NCBI RefSeq assembly: GCF_001905905.1 | Contig: NZ_LIVT01000002.1 | Location: forward strand, 434,001 to 498,000 | From: Streptomyces sp. CB02366 | Lineage (GTDB): Bacteria; Actinomycetota; Actinomycetes; Streptomycetales; Streptomycetaceae | Direction of reading: 5' to 3' | Length of the DNA: 64,000 nt | In this document: positions 21,929-31,189 of the stretch, in pieces | Layout of the letters: every line of letters begins with the position of its first letter | Position numbering within the stretch: the stretch's first letter is position 1 | Made by a program: the position numbers and the translations under genes | Notes under the pieces: model-generated | What the model saw: the letters and a program-made list of their open reading frames with translations, nothing else | What the model was told of the DNA's origin: nothing | The model's database searches: none

Positions 21929-22810
21929 ATGACCGAGCGTCCTGATCCCCTGCTCGATCTGCTCCAGTTGCTCGACCTGGAGCGGATCGAGCGGGACATC
22001 TTCCGGGGTACGAGCCGCAGTTCGCTCGTGCCCCGGGTCTTCGGCGGCCAGGTGGCGGCCCAGGCGCTCGTCGCCGCGGGCCGCACCGTCCCCGCCGACC
22101 GCGCCGCCCACTCCCTGCACGCGTACTTCCTGCGGGCGGGCGACCCCGGCGCGCCCATCGTCTACACCGTGGACCGCATCCGCGACGGGCGCTCCTTCAC
22201 CACCCGCCGCGTCGTCGCCGTCCAGCACGGGCAGCCGGTCTTCCACCTCTCCGCGTCCTTCCAGGCGCACGAGGAGGGCATGGAGCACCAGGTGCCCATG
22301 CCCTCCGCGCCCGACCCCGAGACGCTGCCGACCGCCGCCGAGATGCTGCCCCGGTACGCGGACCGCTTCAGCTCCCCGGGCGTGGTGGACCGGCTGATCG
22401 AGGCACGCGCGGCCGTGGACCTGCGCTACGTGGACACGCCGCCGTTCGCCACCGTGGGCGAGGCGCGCGAACCCCGTTCGCAGGTGTGGTTCCGGACCAA
22501 CGGCAAGCTGGCCGACGACCCGCTGCTGCACGTCTGCCTGGCCACCTACGTCTCCGACATGACCCTGCTCGACTCGGTGCTGCTGGCCCACGGGCGGGGC
22601 GGCTGGGCGGTCGGGGACGTGGTCGGGGCGAGCCTGGACCACGCGATGTGGTTCCACCGGCCGTTCCGGGCGGACGAGTGGCTGCTGTACGACCAGGAGT
22701 CGCCCTCGGCCTCCGGCGGGCGCGGGCTCGGGCAGGCCCGCATCCACACCGCCGACGGACGCCTCGCGATCACCGTCATCCAGGAAGGCGTCGTCCGCGT
22801 TCCCCGGTGA
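21929..22810 (+). CDS. tesB: Acyl-CoA thioesterase II (TesB-like)
   Basis: The 293-aa protein is a double hot-dog acyl-CoA thioesterase. The N-terminal half contains RVFGGQVAAQAL and SLHAYFLRAGD; the C-terminal half contains SLDHAMWFHRPFRADEWLLYDQESPSASGGRGLGQ-type sequence, with the Asp, Ser and Gln positions of the TesB active site. It would hydrolyse medium- to long-chain acyl-CoAs, fitting its place directly after an acyl-CoA dehydrogenase. Its stop overlaps the first ATG of the cation-efflux gene (TGATG). Confidence 0.9.
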   Translation: MTERPDPLLDLLQLLDLERIERDIFRGTSRSSLVPRVFGGQVAAQALVAAGRTVPADRAAHSLHAYFLRAGDPGAPIVYTVDRIRDGRSFTTRRVVAVQHGQPVFHLSASFQAHEEGMEHQVPMPSAPDPETLPTAAEMLPRYADRFSSPGVVDRLIEARAAVDLRYVDTPPFATVGEAREPRSQVWFRTNGKLADDPLLHVCLATYVSDMTLLDSVLLAHGRGGWAVGDVVGASLDHAMWFHRPFRADEWLLYDQESPSASGGRGLGQARIHTADGRLAITVIQEGVVRVPR

Positions 22811-23835
22811 TGAGCCGCATCCGCAGCAGCATTTCGGACATACTCCCCACCATGAGTGACGTCGAAGCGAACGGAACGGACAGCACGGACGGCACGGACA
22901 GCGGCGGGGAATCCACGTTCACCGTGATCGTGGCGGCCGCCGCCAACCTCGGCATCGCCGTGGCCAAGGCCGCCGCCGGGTTGATCAGCGGCTCCAGTGC
23001 GATGCTCTCCGAGGCGGCCCACTCGGTCGCCGACACCGTCACCGAGGTCATGCTCCTCGCCGCGCTCAAGCGGAGCGGAAAGCCCGCCGACGAGGAACAC
23101 CCCCTCGGCTACGGCCCGGAGCGCTACATCTGGGCGATGCTCGCCTCCATCGCCACCTTCGTCGGCGGGGCCGTCTTCTCGATCTACGACGGGGTGCACA
23201 CCCTGGTCGCGGGCGAGGAGCCGGGCGACCCGCTCGTCTCGTACATCGTGCTGGCCGTCGCCTTCCTCCTGGAGGGCTACTCCCTGCGCACCGGGGTCAA
23301 ACAGGTGCGGCGCGAGGCGTCACGGCTGCGGGTGCCGGACGCGTACTACCTGCGCCACACCCCCGACACGGCGGTGAAGGCCGTCGTGATGGAGGACTCG
23401 GCGGCCCTGGCCGGGCTGCTGCTGGCGGCGGGCGGCCTGCTGGGCGGCCAGCTCACCGGCTCGGGCGTCTGGGACGGGATCGCGTCCTGCCTGATCGGGC
23501 TGCTGCTGGTGTACGTGGCGTGGGTGCTGGGCCGCTCCAACGCGCAGCTCCTCATCGGCCGGCCGCTGCCCGCCGCGGTGCGCCGGGGCGTGCGCGAGGA
23601 ACTGCTGTCGGTGCCGCACATCGTGGACGTCCTGGAGCTGACCACGCTGATCCAGGGGCCGACCGAGATGCTGATCGCCGCGAAGGTCGACTTCCGGGAC
23701 ACGGCCACCGCGGCCGAGGTCGAGGGGGCCTGCGAGGAGGCGGAGGCCCGGCTGCGCGAGCGGTTCCCGTCGATCCGGCGCGTGTACCTGGACCCGACGC
23801 CGGGACGGGCCCGGCGGGCGGGCCGCGGGTCCTGA
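22810..23835 (+). CDS. Cation diffusion facilitator family transporter
   Basis: The 341-aa protein is a CDF metal/proton antiporter. It has a transmembrane part (about residues 30-230) with the HSVAD motif in helix II, the following HPLGYGPERYIWAML segment, and a second conserved acidic element (MEDSAALAG), then a C-terminal cytoplasmic domain (about 240-335). Substrates in the family include Zn, Fe, Co and Mn; the motifs do not decide here. The ATG at 22810 overlaps the thioesterase stop; a second ATG at 22852 would remove 14 residues and is an equally good start. Confidence 0.88.
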   Translation: MSRIRSSISDILPTMSDVEANGTDSTDGTDSGGESTFTVIVAAAANLGIAVAKAAAGLISGSSAMLSEAAHSVADTVTEVMLLAALKRSGKPADEEHPLGYGPERYIWAMLASIATFVGGAVFSIYDGVHTLVAGEEPGDPLVSYIVLAVAFLLEGYSLRTGVKQVRREASRLRVPDAYYLRHTPDTAVKAVVMEDSAALAGLLLAAGGLLGGQLTGSGVWDGIASCLIGLLLVYVAWVLGRSNAQLLIGRPLPAAVRRGVREELLSVPHIVDVLELTTLIQGPTEMLIAAKVDFRDTATAAEVEGACEEAEARLRERFPSIRRVYLDPTPGRARRAGRGS

Positions 23836-23838
23836 CCC

Positions 23839-23928
23839 GGGGCGCACGGTTCCGGGGCGCACGGTTCCGGGGCGTACGGTTCCGGGGCGTACGGTTCCGG
23901 GGCGTACGGTTCCGGGGCGCATGGTTCC
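23839..23928. repeat. Six tandem copies of a 15-bp repeat
   Basis: Six adjacent units of GGGGCGYAYGGTTCC start four bases after the cation-efflux stop codon. Copies 1-2 read GGGGCGCACGGTTCC, copies 3-5 GGGGCGTACGGTTCC, and copy 6 GGGGCGCATGGTTCC. There are no spacers between units. The array lies in the 178-bp space between two converging genes. Confidence 0.95.
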
Positions 23929-24013
23929 GCGGGGCTCGGGCGCCCCGCCGGTGCCGCGCGCGGCGGCCCCTGACGCGTACGGGGCCGCCGCGCGGTTCAC
24001 CCGCCGGAACCGG

Positions 24014-24850
24014 TCACGCGACCGGCCGACCGGCCTCTTCGGAGCCCGCGGCGTCCTCCGCGGGCTCCTCCTCCAGCAGCCCCGCCGCGTGCAGCAGGTA
24101 GTCCGTCATCGGGTCGTAGAAGCGCGGGTCGGTGACGTGGTCGTCGAGCGGGACCGTGACCTGGAGGGAGCCCTCCGCCTCGCCGAGGAAGAGCGCCGGG
24201 TCGTTGCAGTCCGCGTAACCGATCGCGTCCAGTCCGCGCTGTCCGGCGCACCCCGCCCAGCCGTGGTCCGCTACGACCAGATCGGGCAGCGGGCGGCCCA
24301 GGTGCGCCATGGCGTCCAGGACGGCGGCCATGGGGGCCGGGGAGTGGGTGTGCCACAGGGTGGCTCCGCGCTCCAGCATCGCGACGTCGGCGAACTGGAA
24401 GACCATGCCCTCGTCCGCCATCAGACCGGACGGGATGCGGACGATCTCGCAGCCGGCGCGGCGCAGCGCGTCCGCGGTCCGCCGGTGCACGTCCAGCAGG
24501 CCGCCGGGGTGGCCGGTGGCGAAGAGGACCCGCTCGCGGCCGTCGGCGGCCTTGCGCAGGCGGGCCGCCATCCGCTCCAGGGCGTCGACCGTCAGCTCGG
24601 GGTCGATGGTGTCCTGGCCCTGCCGGTGCGCGGGGTCGTCGTTGACGCCGCACCGCTCGGCCATCACCGCGAGCACGTCCTGCTCGTCGGTCCAGCGGTC
24701 GCCGAGTTCCAGACCCAGCCAGTAGTGGCGGTCGCCGTTGGCGAGCTTGCGGTAGTGGGAGAGGTTGTTGTCGCGCGGTGTGGCGACGTTCCCGGCGATA
24801 CGCGTGCGGACGAGGTGGTCGACGAGGGCGGCGCGGCTGGGTATCGGCAT
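24014..24850 (-). CDS. Phosphatase-family protein conserved in Streptomyces
   Basis: The 278-aa cytoplasmic protein has conserved patches rather than a named catalytic motif: RDNNLSHYRKLANGDRHYWLGLELG, ATGHPGGLLDVHRRTADAL, ADHGWAGCAGQRGLDAIGYADCNDPALFLGE and DDHVTDPRFYDPMTDYLL. Relatives are annotated as phosphatases in actinobacteria, possibly on distant grounds. The His/Asp-rich patches would suit metal binding. The start ATG at 24850 is the only plausible one. It converges on the cation-efflux gene. Confidence 0.6.
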   Translation of the reverse strand: MPIPSRAALVDHLVRTRIAGNVATPRDNNLSHYRKLANGDRHYWLGLELGDRWTDEQDVLAVMAERCGVNDDPAHRQGQDTIDPELTVDALERMAARLRKAADGRERVLFATGHPGGLLDVHRRTADALRRAGCEIVRIPSGLMADEGMVFQFADVAMLERGATLWHTHSPAPMAAVLDAMAHLGRPLPDLVVADHGWAGCAGQRGLDAIGYADCNDPALFLGEAEGSLQVTVPLDDHVTDPRFYDPMTDYLLHAAGLLEEEPAEDAAGSEEAGRPVA

Positions 24851-25097
24851 GGACCCATTGTGCCGTCCCGTGTGCGCGGTGTGCCCGGTGTCCGGGCCGG
24901 CGGGCGGGACCCGCCCCTGCGGGAGGCGCGGCGGGCGGCCCGGCCCCTGGTCCGGCGACCGGGCCGCCTCCGGGCCGCCGCAGGGCCGGGCAAGTCTTCC
25001 GGAACTGTTCACCCCCGCGCGACCTGCCTCTTCCTCCGCCGGCCGGGGGCCGGGGCCGGTACCGGAGAGGACGGCCACGAGGTCTCCACCACCCGGA

Positions 25098-25125
25098 CCG
25101 CCCCGCGGGGGCCGCGGCGGGGCGG
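25098..25125 (-). terminator. Terminator of the GPP34 gene
   Basis: A perfect 9-bp inverted repeat (CCGCCCCGC / GCGGGGCGG, 10-base loop) abuts the stop codon of the GPP34-domain gene. Confidence 0.65.
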
Positions 25126-25791
25126 CTACGACACCACGGAGAGCACCGTCACCAGGGTCACCGCGGAGATCGCGGCCTGGAGGGTGCGGATCGCCTCGCG
25201 CACGCTGACGCCCGCCCAGTGGCCTTCCGCGATCTCGGCCATGCGCGGGGCCACCCGCTTCTTCGGCGTCCCGGGGAACGCCTGGGGGTGCATGCCCGTG
25301 GCGTGCAGCAGTGCGACGAGGGAGCTGGTGCGGGCGTCCGGCTCGGCCCCTTCCAGGACCACGGCGTCCAGCCGGGCGCGCAGTTCGCGCTCGACGGTTC
25401 CGTCCGCCTCCGGGTAGCGGCGGACCGGGAAGACGCCGAGCGCCCGGTGCTTCTCCTCGGTCACCAGGCCGCGCGCGACGAGGCTCGCCACGACGTCCTG
25501 CGACCCCTTGGAGTGCTCCCGGGTCAGCCAGTCCGCCACCTTGCGGCTGCTGGACGCACCGTGGACCCATCGGGTGAGCCGGTCGAGCCGGCCGTCCAGG
25601 AGCGGGTCGCCCGTGGGGGTCGGGTCGAAGACCTCGACACGGCCGGCCTTCACCGTGGCGCGGCCCGCCATGACCAGCTCCAGGAGCATGCCCGCCGCCA
25701 CGCCCCAGCGGGCCGCGGTCTCCCCCTGCGCGGCGCCGGTCGCGTCGTCCAGCGACAGCAGCATGATCTCTTCACCCAGTGAGACGGCCAT
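25126..25791 (-). CDS. GPP34 (Golgi phosphoprotein 3-like) family protein
   Basis: The 221-aa protein has the bacterial GPP34 layout: MAVSLGEEIMLLSLDDATG at the start, an alpha-helical body (AAGMLLELVMAGRATV, SSRKVADWLTREHSKGSQDVVASLVARGLV) and a C-terminal hydrophobic helix (AISAVTLVTVLSVVS). In eukaryotes this fold binds phosphatidylinositol-4-phosphate on Golgi membranes. Streptomyces genomes carry many copies of unproven role, thought to associate with membranes. The ATG at 25791 is preceded by GGGGAG. Confidence 0.85.
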   Translation of the reverse strand: MAVSLGEEIMLLSLDDATGAAQGETAARWGVAAGMLLELVMAGRATVKAGRVEVFDPTPTGDPLLDGRLDRLTRWVHGASSSRKVADWLTREHSKGSQDVVASLVARGLVTEEKHRALGVFPVRRYPEADGTVERELRARLDAVVLEGAEPDARTSSLVALLHATGMHPQAFPGTPKKRVAPRMAEIAEGHWAGVSVREAIRTLQAAISAVTLVTVLSVVS

Positions 25792-25901
25792 GGTTGCGGC
25801 TCCCCGATTCCTCGCGTAGTGACCGGAGAGACGTACGTACCCGGTCCGGGGTTGCCCGGAACCCTCGGGCGGCCGTACGGCGGGAGCCGCGGGTCGGGCG
25901 G

Positions 25902-26516
25902 TCAGGACGGTTCCGCGGCGGCGAAGGCGCCCCGGGCCAGCCGGTGCAGCAGGGCGGCGGTGGCCGCGCGGCCGGGCAGGGCGTCGGGGCGGGCCAGGTG
26001 CGGGGTGGAGTTCAGCAGGCCGAAGACGGCGTGCACGGTGACGCGGGCCCGGTTCTCGGCCAGCGACGGGTAGAGGGCGCGGACGACGCCGACCCAGACC
26101 TCGACGTACTCCCGCTGGAGCCGTCGCACCCGCTTGCGGTCCGTGTCGCGCAGCCGGTCCAGCTCCCGGTCGTGGAGGGTGATCAGGGGGCGGTCGTCGA
26201 GGGCGAAGTCGATGTGGCCCTCGATGAGCGCGTCCAGGAGGGCCTCCGGGGAGCCGCCGCCCCGGGCCTCGTCCTCCGCCACCCGCCGCCGCCCGCCCTC
26301 CAGGAGGCGTTCGCTGATCCCCACCAGCAGTTCGGCGAGCATCGCGTCCTTGCCGGGGAAGTGCCGGTAGAGGCCGGGGCCGCTGATCCCGACGGCGGCG
26401 CCTATCTCGTCGACGCCGACCCCGTGGAAGCCGCGCTCGGCGAAGAGGCGGGCGGCCTCCCGGAGGATCTGCTCGCGGCGGGTGGGGGCCGCGACGCGGG
26501 CGGCATGGGTGCTCAT
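25902..26516 (-). CDS. accR: TetR-family repressor of short-chain acyl-CoA genes (AccR-like)
   Basis: The 204-aa protein has an N-terminal TetR helix-turn-helix (about residues 14-60: REQILREAARLFAERGFHGVGVDEIGAAVGISGPGLYRHFPGKD) and a helical ligand domain. It is divergent from the accD1-accA1-hmgL-fadE4 operon, and the intergenic region contains two palindromes of the form GTTAA-N6-TTAAC, the motif I recall for AccR of S. avermitilis. It should repress this operon and itself, with release by short-chain acyl-CoAs. The TetR family is certain; the AccR name rests on context and box sequence. Confidence 0.82.
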   Translation of the reverse strand: MSTHAARVAAPTRREQILREAARLFAERGFHGVGVDEIGAAVGISGPGLYRHFPGKDAMLAELLVGISERLLEGGRRRVAEDEARGGGSPEALLDALIEGHIDFALDDRPLITLHDRELDRLRDTDRKRVRRLQREYVEVWVGVVRALYPSLAENRARVTVHAVFGLLNSTPHLARPDALPGRAATAALLHRLARGAFAAAEPS

Positions 26517-26539
26517 GGGGATTCATTCTAGACAGGGCC

Positions 26540-26584
26540 GTTAGCGCTCGTTAACCTGAGGCGGACGCGTTAACGCTCATTAAC
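26540..26584. promoter_or_regulatory. Two AccR-type operators between accR and accD1
   Basis: Box 1 at 26540-26555 reads GTTAGCGCTCGTTAAC (one change from GTTAA-N6-TTAAC) and box 2 at 26569-26584 reads GTTAACGCTCATTAAC (exact). Their centres are 29 bp apart, close to three helical turns. They sit 24 bp upstream of accR and 45 bp upstream of accD1, so one repressor could control both directions. Confidence 0.8.
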
Positions 26585-26628
26585 AGCAGCGGTCGACTAT
26601 CGCGGTACGGGCAAGGGGGCTCGACACG

Positions 26629-28251
26629 ATGCAGCAGGCACCGGTCCTGACGAGTGCGGCCGATCCCGCCTCGGAGGCCTGGCAGGCCAACGAGGCGGCG
26701 CATCGCGCGCTCTCCGACGAGTTGGCGGGCCGCCTCGCCAGGGCGCGGCTGGGCGGGGGTGAGAAGGCGCGCGCCCGCCACGAGGCGCGCGGCAAGCTGC
26801 TCCCCCGGGACCGGGTGGACACCCTCCTCGACCCTGGCTCGCCGTTCCTGGAGCTGGCCCCGCTGGCGGCGAACGGGATGTACGGCGACCAGGCCCCCGC
26901 GGCCGGTGTCATCGCGGGCATCGGGCGGGTCTCCGGCCGGGAGTGCGTGATCGTCGCCAACGACGCGACCGTCAAGGGCGGCACGTACTACCCGATGACC
27001 GTGAAGAAGCACCTGCGCGCCCAGGAGGTGGCGCTGGAGAATCGTCTCCCCTGCCTGTACCTGGTGGACTCGGGCGGCGCGTTCCTGCCGATGCAGGACG
27101 AGGTCTTCCCCGACCGGGACCACTTCGGGCGGATCTTCTACAACCAGGCCCGGATGTCGGGGGCGGGGATTCCGCAGATCGCGGCGGTCATGGGCTCCTG
27201 CACGGCGGGCGGGGCGTATGTCCCGGCGATGAGCGACGAAGCCGTCATCGTCCGGAACCAGGGCACGATCTTCCTCGGCGGCCCGCCGCTGGTGAAGGCC
27301 GCGACCGGCGAGGTCGTCACGGCGGAGGAGCTGGGTGGCGGCGAGGTCCACTCCCGTACGTCGGGGGTCACCGACCACCTCGCGGAGGACGACGCGCACG
27401 CCCTGCGGATCGTCCGGACCATCGTCGCGACCCTCCCGGACCGCGCCCCGCTGCCCTGGTCGGTCGAGCCGGCCGAGGAGCCGAAGGCGGACCCGGCCGG
27501 GCTGTACGGGGCGGTCCCGGTGGACTCCCGCACCCCGTACGACGTACGCGAGGTGATCGCCCGGGTGGTGGACGGCTCGCGGTTCCAGGAGTTCAAGGCG
27601 GAGTACGGGCAGACGCTGGTCACCGGCTTCGCCCGCATCCACGGCCATCCGGTCGGGATCGTCGCGAACAACGGCATCCTGTTCTCCGAGTCGGCCCAGA
27701 AGGGCGCGCACTTCATCGAGCTGTGCGACCAGCGCGGCATCCCGCTCGTCTTCCTCCAGAACATCTCCGGCTTCATGGTCGGACGCGACTACGAGGCGGG
27801 CGGCATCGCCAAGCACGGCGCGAAGATGGTCACCGCGGTGGCCTGCACCCGGGTCCCGAAGCTGACGGTCGTCGTCGGCGGTTCGTACGGGGCGGGCAAC
27901 TACTCGATGTGCGGGCGGGCCTACAGCCCCCGCTTCCTGTGGATGTGGCCGAACGCCAAGATCTCGGTGATGGGCGGCGAGCAGGCCGCCTCCGTGCTGG
28001 CCACCGTCAAGCGCGACCAGCTCGGCGACGACTGGAGCGCCGAGGACGAGGAGGAGTTCAAGGCTCCGATCCGCGCCCAGTACGAGACCCAGGGCAACGC
28101 GTACTACGCCAGCGCCCGCCTCTGGGACGACGGAGTGATCGACCCCGTGGACACCCGGCAGGTGCTGGGCCTCGCCCTGACCGCCTGCGCCAACGCCCCG
28201 CTGCCCCAGAAGGACCCGGCCGGTCCGGGCTTCGGCGTCTTCCGGATGTGA
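26629..28251 (+). CDS. accD1: Acyl-CoA carboxylase beta subunit (methylcrotonyl-CoA type)
   Basis: The 540-aa carboxyltransferase subunit has two crotonase-like halves. It contains [21 protein letters not shown] and [20 protein letters not shown] in the N-domain and [27 protein letters not shown] and [20 protein letters not shown] in the C-domain, as in methylcrotonyl- and geranyl-CoA carboxylases. It transfers carboxyl from biotin to the acyl-CoA. It is the first gene of an operon (8-base gap to the alpha subunit) that also has HMG-CoA lyase, which fits leucine degradation. Controlled through the two AccR boxes upstream. Confidence 0.92.
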   Translation: MQQAPVLTSAADPASEAWQANEAAHRALSDELAGRLARARLGGGEKARARHEARGKLLPRDRVDTLLDPGSPFLELAPLAANGMYGDQAPAAGVIAGIGRVSGRECVIVANDATVKGGTYYPMTVKKHLRAQEVALENRLPCLYLVDSGGAFLPMQDEVFPDRDHFGRIFYNQARMSGAGIPQIAAVMGSCTAGGAYVPAMSDEAVIVRNQGTIFLGGPPLVKAATGEVVTAEELGGGEVHSRTSGVTDHLAEDDAHALRIVRTIVATLPDRAPLPWSVEPAEEPKADPAGLYGAVPVDSRTPYDVREVIARVVDGSRFQEFKAEYGQTLVTGFARIHGHPVGIVANNGILFSESAQKGAHFIELCDQRGIPLVFLQNISGFMVGRDYEAGGIAKHGAKMVTAVACTRVPKLTVVVGGSYGAGNYSMCGRAYSPRFLWMWPNAKISVMGGEQAASVLATVKRDQLGDDWSAEDEEEFKAPIRAQYETQGNAYYASARLWDDGVIDPVDTRQVLGLALTACANAPLPQKDPAGPGFGVFRM

Positions 28252-28258
28252 GGAACAG

Positions 28259-30217
28259 ATGACGACGATGTTCGACACCGTGCTGGTCGCCAACCGCGGC
28301 GAGATCGCGGTCCGGGTGATCCGCACCCTGCGCGAGCAGGGCGTGCGCTCGGTCGCGGTCTTCAGCGACGCGGACGCGGACGCCCGGCACGTACGGGAGG
28401 CGGACACGGCGGTCCGCATCGGCCCGCCGCCCGCGGCCGAGAGCTATCTGAACGTGGCGGCGCTCCTGGAGGCGGCCCGGCGCACGGGCGCGCAGGCCGT
28501 CCACCCGGGGTACGGGTTCCTCGCGGAGAACGCCGGGTTCGCGCAGGCGTGCACGGACGCGGGGCTGGTCTTCATCGGACCGCCCGCCGCCGCGATCGCG
28601 CTGATGGGCGACAAGATCCGGGCGAAGGAGACGGTGGCGGCGGCCGGGGTGCCGGTCGTGCCCGGCTCCTCCGGCAGCGGCCTGACCGACGCCCGGCTGG
28701 AGGAGGCGGCGCGGGAGATCGGCATGCCGGTCCTCCTCAAGCCCTCGGCGGGCGGCGGCGGCAAGGGCATGCGCCTGGTCCGGGACGCGGAGGCGCTGGC
28801 GGACGAGATCGCGGCGGCCCGCCGCGAGGCGCGGGCCTCCTTCGGCGACGACACGCTGCTCGTGGAGCGGTGGATCGACCGCCCCCGCCACATCGAGATC
28901 CAGGTGCTGGCCGACGCCCACGGCAACGTGATCCACCTGGGCGAGCGCGAGTGCTCCCTCCAGCGCCGCCACCAGAAGATCATCGAGGAGGCGCCCAGCG
29001 TCCTGCTGGACGAGGGGACCCGGGCCGCGATGGGCGAGGCGGCCGTGCAGGCGGCCCGCTCCTGCGGGTACACGGGCGCGGGCACGGTGGAGTTCATCGT
29101 GCCGGGCGACGACCCGTCCTCGTACTACTTCATGGAGATGAACACCCGCCTCCAGGTCGAGCACCCGGTGACCGAGCTGGTCACCGGCCTGGACCTGGTG
29201 GAGTGGCAGCTGCGGGTCGCGGCGGGCGAACGGCTCCCGTACGCCCAGGAGGACATCCGGCTCGACGGCTGGGCGATCGAGGCCCGCGTCTGCGCCGAGG
29301 ACCCCTCCCGGGGCTTCCTGCCCTCGGGCGGCACGGTGCTGGCGCTGCGCGAGCCGCAGGGCGGCGGGGTGCGGACGGACTCGGGGCTCAGCGAGGGCGT
29401 GCCGGTGGGCAGCCTGTACGACCCGATGCTGTCGAAGGTCATCGCCTACGGTCCCGACCGCCCGACCGCCCTGCGCAAGCTGCGGGCGGCCCTGGCGGAC
29501 ACGGTGATCCTGGGCGTCCCGACCAACGCGGGCTTCCTGCGCCGCCTGCTGGCCCACCCGGACGTCGTCGCGGGAGACCTGGACACGGGGCTGGTCGAGC
29601 GCGAGGCGGAGGGCCTGGTGCCGGACGGCGTTCCGGACGAGGTCTACGCGGCGGCCGCCGCGGTCCGCCGGGAGGCGTTGGAGCCCCGGCCGGACGCGGG
29701 CGGCTGGACGGACCCGTTCTCGGTGCCGAACGGATGGCGGACGGGGGGCGTACGGGTGCCGCCGGCGTTCCCGCTGCGGGTGCCGGGCACGGACCCGGTG
29801 ACGTACGGGGCTCCGGGCGGCGCGAGGGTGACGGCGGCCCGGGTCACGGTCGAACAGGACGGCGCGCTCGTCCACTTCCACCGCTCCGGCGACTGGCTCG
29901 GCCGGGACGGGGACACCTGGCACGTCCAGGACCACGACCCGGTGGAGGCGTCCCTGAGCGGGGCGGGCCGCGGCGGGGCGGACACCCTGGCGGCCCCGAT
30001 GCCGGGCACGGTCACGGTGGTGAAGGTGGCCGTGGGCGACGAGGTCGAGGCGGGTCAGAGCCTGCTCGTGGTGGAGGCGATGAAGATGGAGCACGTGATC
30101 TCGGCCCCGCACTCGGGGACCGTGGCCGAGCTGAACGTCACGGCGGGCGCGACGGTGGCGATGGACCAGGTCCTGGCGGTCGTGGTCCCGGCCGCCGCCG
30201 GCGGGGAGGACGCGTGA
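28259..30217 (+). CDS. accA1: Acyl-CoA carboxylase alpha subunit (biotin carboxylase plus BCCP)
   Basis: The 652-aa protein has a biotin carboxylase domain (about 1-450: [40 protein letters not shown]), a linking BT-like region and a C-terminal biotinyl domain with VVEAMKMEH, where K609 is the biotinylated lysine. It carboxylates biotin with ATP and bicarbonate for the beta subunit encoded just upstream. The ATG follows GAGGAAC. Its stop overlaps the HMG-CoA lyase GTG by four bases, so they are coupled. Confidence 0.93.
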   Translation: MTTMFDTVLVANRGEIAVRVIRTLREQGVRSVAVFSDADADARHVREADTAVRIGPPPAAESYLNVAALLEAARRTGAQAVHPGYGFLAENAGFAQACTDAGLVFIGPPAAAIALMGDKIRAKETVAAAGVPVVPGSSGSGLTDARLEEAAREIGMPVLLKPSAGGGGKGMRLVRDAEALADEIAAARREARASFGDDTLLVERWIDRPRHIEIQVLADAHGNVIHLGERECSLQRRHQKIIEEAPSVLLDEGTRAAMGEAAVQAARSCGYTGAGTVEFIVPGDDPSSYYFMEMNTRLQVEHPVTELVTGLDLVEWQLRVAAGERLPYAQEDIRLDGWAIEARVCAEDPSRGFLPSGGTVLALREPQGGGVRTDSGLSEGVPVGSLYDPMLSKVIAYGPDRPTALRKLRAALADTVILGVPTNAGFLRRLLAHPDVVAGDLDTGLVEREAEGLVPDGVPDEVYAAAAAVRREALEPRPDAGGWTDPFSVPNGWRTGGVRVPPAFPLRVPGTDPVTYGAPGGARVTAARVTVEQDGALVHFHRSGDWLGRDGDTWHVQDHDPVEASLSGAGRGGADTLAAPMPGTVTVVKVAVGDEVEAGQSLLVVEAMKMEHVISAPHSGTVAELNVTAGATVAMDQVLAVVVPAAAGGEDA

Positions 30218-31182
30218 GCGCCCGGTCGCTGCCCATGACGGTCCCGGCCGCCGGGCTGCCGGCCCGGGTGCGCATCCACGAGGTGGGCGCCCGGGACGGG
30301 TTGCAGAACGAGAAGGAGACGGTCCCGACGCCGGTGAAGGCGGAGTTCATCCGCCGCCTGGCAAAGGCCGGCCTCACCACCATCGAGGCGACCAGCTTCG
30401 TCCACCCGAAGTGGGTTCCCCAACTCGCGGACGCGGAGCAGCTGTTCCCGCTGCTCGGTGACGTCGCGGACGTGGGTGACGTCTCTCTCCCCGTCCTCGT
30501 CCCGAACGAACGCGGACTGGACCGGGCGCTGGCGCTCGGCGCCCGGTCGATCGCGGTGTTCGGCTCGGCGACGGAGACGTTCGCCGCCCGCAACCTGAAC
30601 CGGACCGTGGCCGAGTCGCTGGCCATGTTCGAGCCGGTGGTGGCCCGCGCGAAGGCGGACGGGGTCCGGGTGCGCGGGTATCTGTCGATGTGCTTCGGCG
30701 ACCCCTGGGAAGGCGCGGTGCCGGTGGCGCAGGTGGTCGGGGTCGCGAAGGCCCTGATGGACCTGGGCTGCGACGAACTGTCGCTGGGCGACACCATCGG
30801 GGTGGCGACGCCGGGCCACGTGACGGCCCTGCTGACCGCGCTGAACGAGGCGGGCGTGGCGACGCCCGCGGTCGGCGTCCACTTCCACGACACGTACGGC
30901 CAGGCGCTGTCGAACACCCTGGCGGCGCTCCAGCACGGGGTGACGACGGTGGACGCGTCGGCGGGCGGGCTGGGCGGCTGCCCGTACGCGAAGAGCGCGA
31001 CGGGCAACCTGGCCACCGAGGACCTCGTGTGGATGCTCGACGGCCTGGGCGTCGAGACGGGCGTCGATCTCCCCGCGCTCGCCGCCACCAGCGCCTGGCT
31101 GGCCGAACACCTGGGCCGACCGAGCCCGTCCCGCACGGTCCGCGCCCTGTCCCCCTCTTCCTCCGCCTCCCACAAGGAGTGA
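30214..31182 (+). CDS. hmgL: Hydroxymethylglutaryl-CoA lyase
   Basis: The 322-aa TIM-barrel protein contains the lyase signatures [52 protein letters not shown] and [20 protein letters not shown], with the active-site Cys in GGCPYA. It cleaves HMG-CoA to acetoacetate and acetyl-CoA, the last step of leucine degradation after the carboxylase. The GTG at 30214 overlaps the previous stop (GTGA). The dehydrogenase gene starts 7 bases later. Confidence 0.92.
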   Translation: MSARSLPMTVPAAGLPARVRIHEVGARDGLQNEKETVPTPVKAEFIRRLAKAGLTTIEATSFVHPKWVPQLADAEQLFPLLGDVADVGDVSLPVLVPNERGLDRALALGARSIAVFGSATETFAARNLNRTVAESLAMFEPVVARAKADGVRVRGYLSMCFGDPWEGAVPVAQVVGVAKALMDLGCDELSLGDTIGVATPGHVTALLTALNEAGVATPAVGVHFHDTYGQALSNTLAALQHGVTTVDASAGGLGGCPYAKSATGNLATEDLVWMLDGLGVETGVDLPALAATSAWLAEHLGRPSPSRTVRALSPSSSASHKE

Positions 31183-31189
31183 GCAATCC

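Noticed and set aside
23839..23928. CRISPR-like repeat array
   Set aside because: Units are directly adjacent without spacers, only 15 bp long, and no cas genes are present.
23320..24000. Minus-strand frame encoding GTVRP repeats
   Set aside because: It is the antisense of the cation-efflux gene extended through the tandem repeat; no start signal or family.
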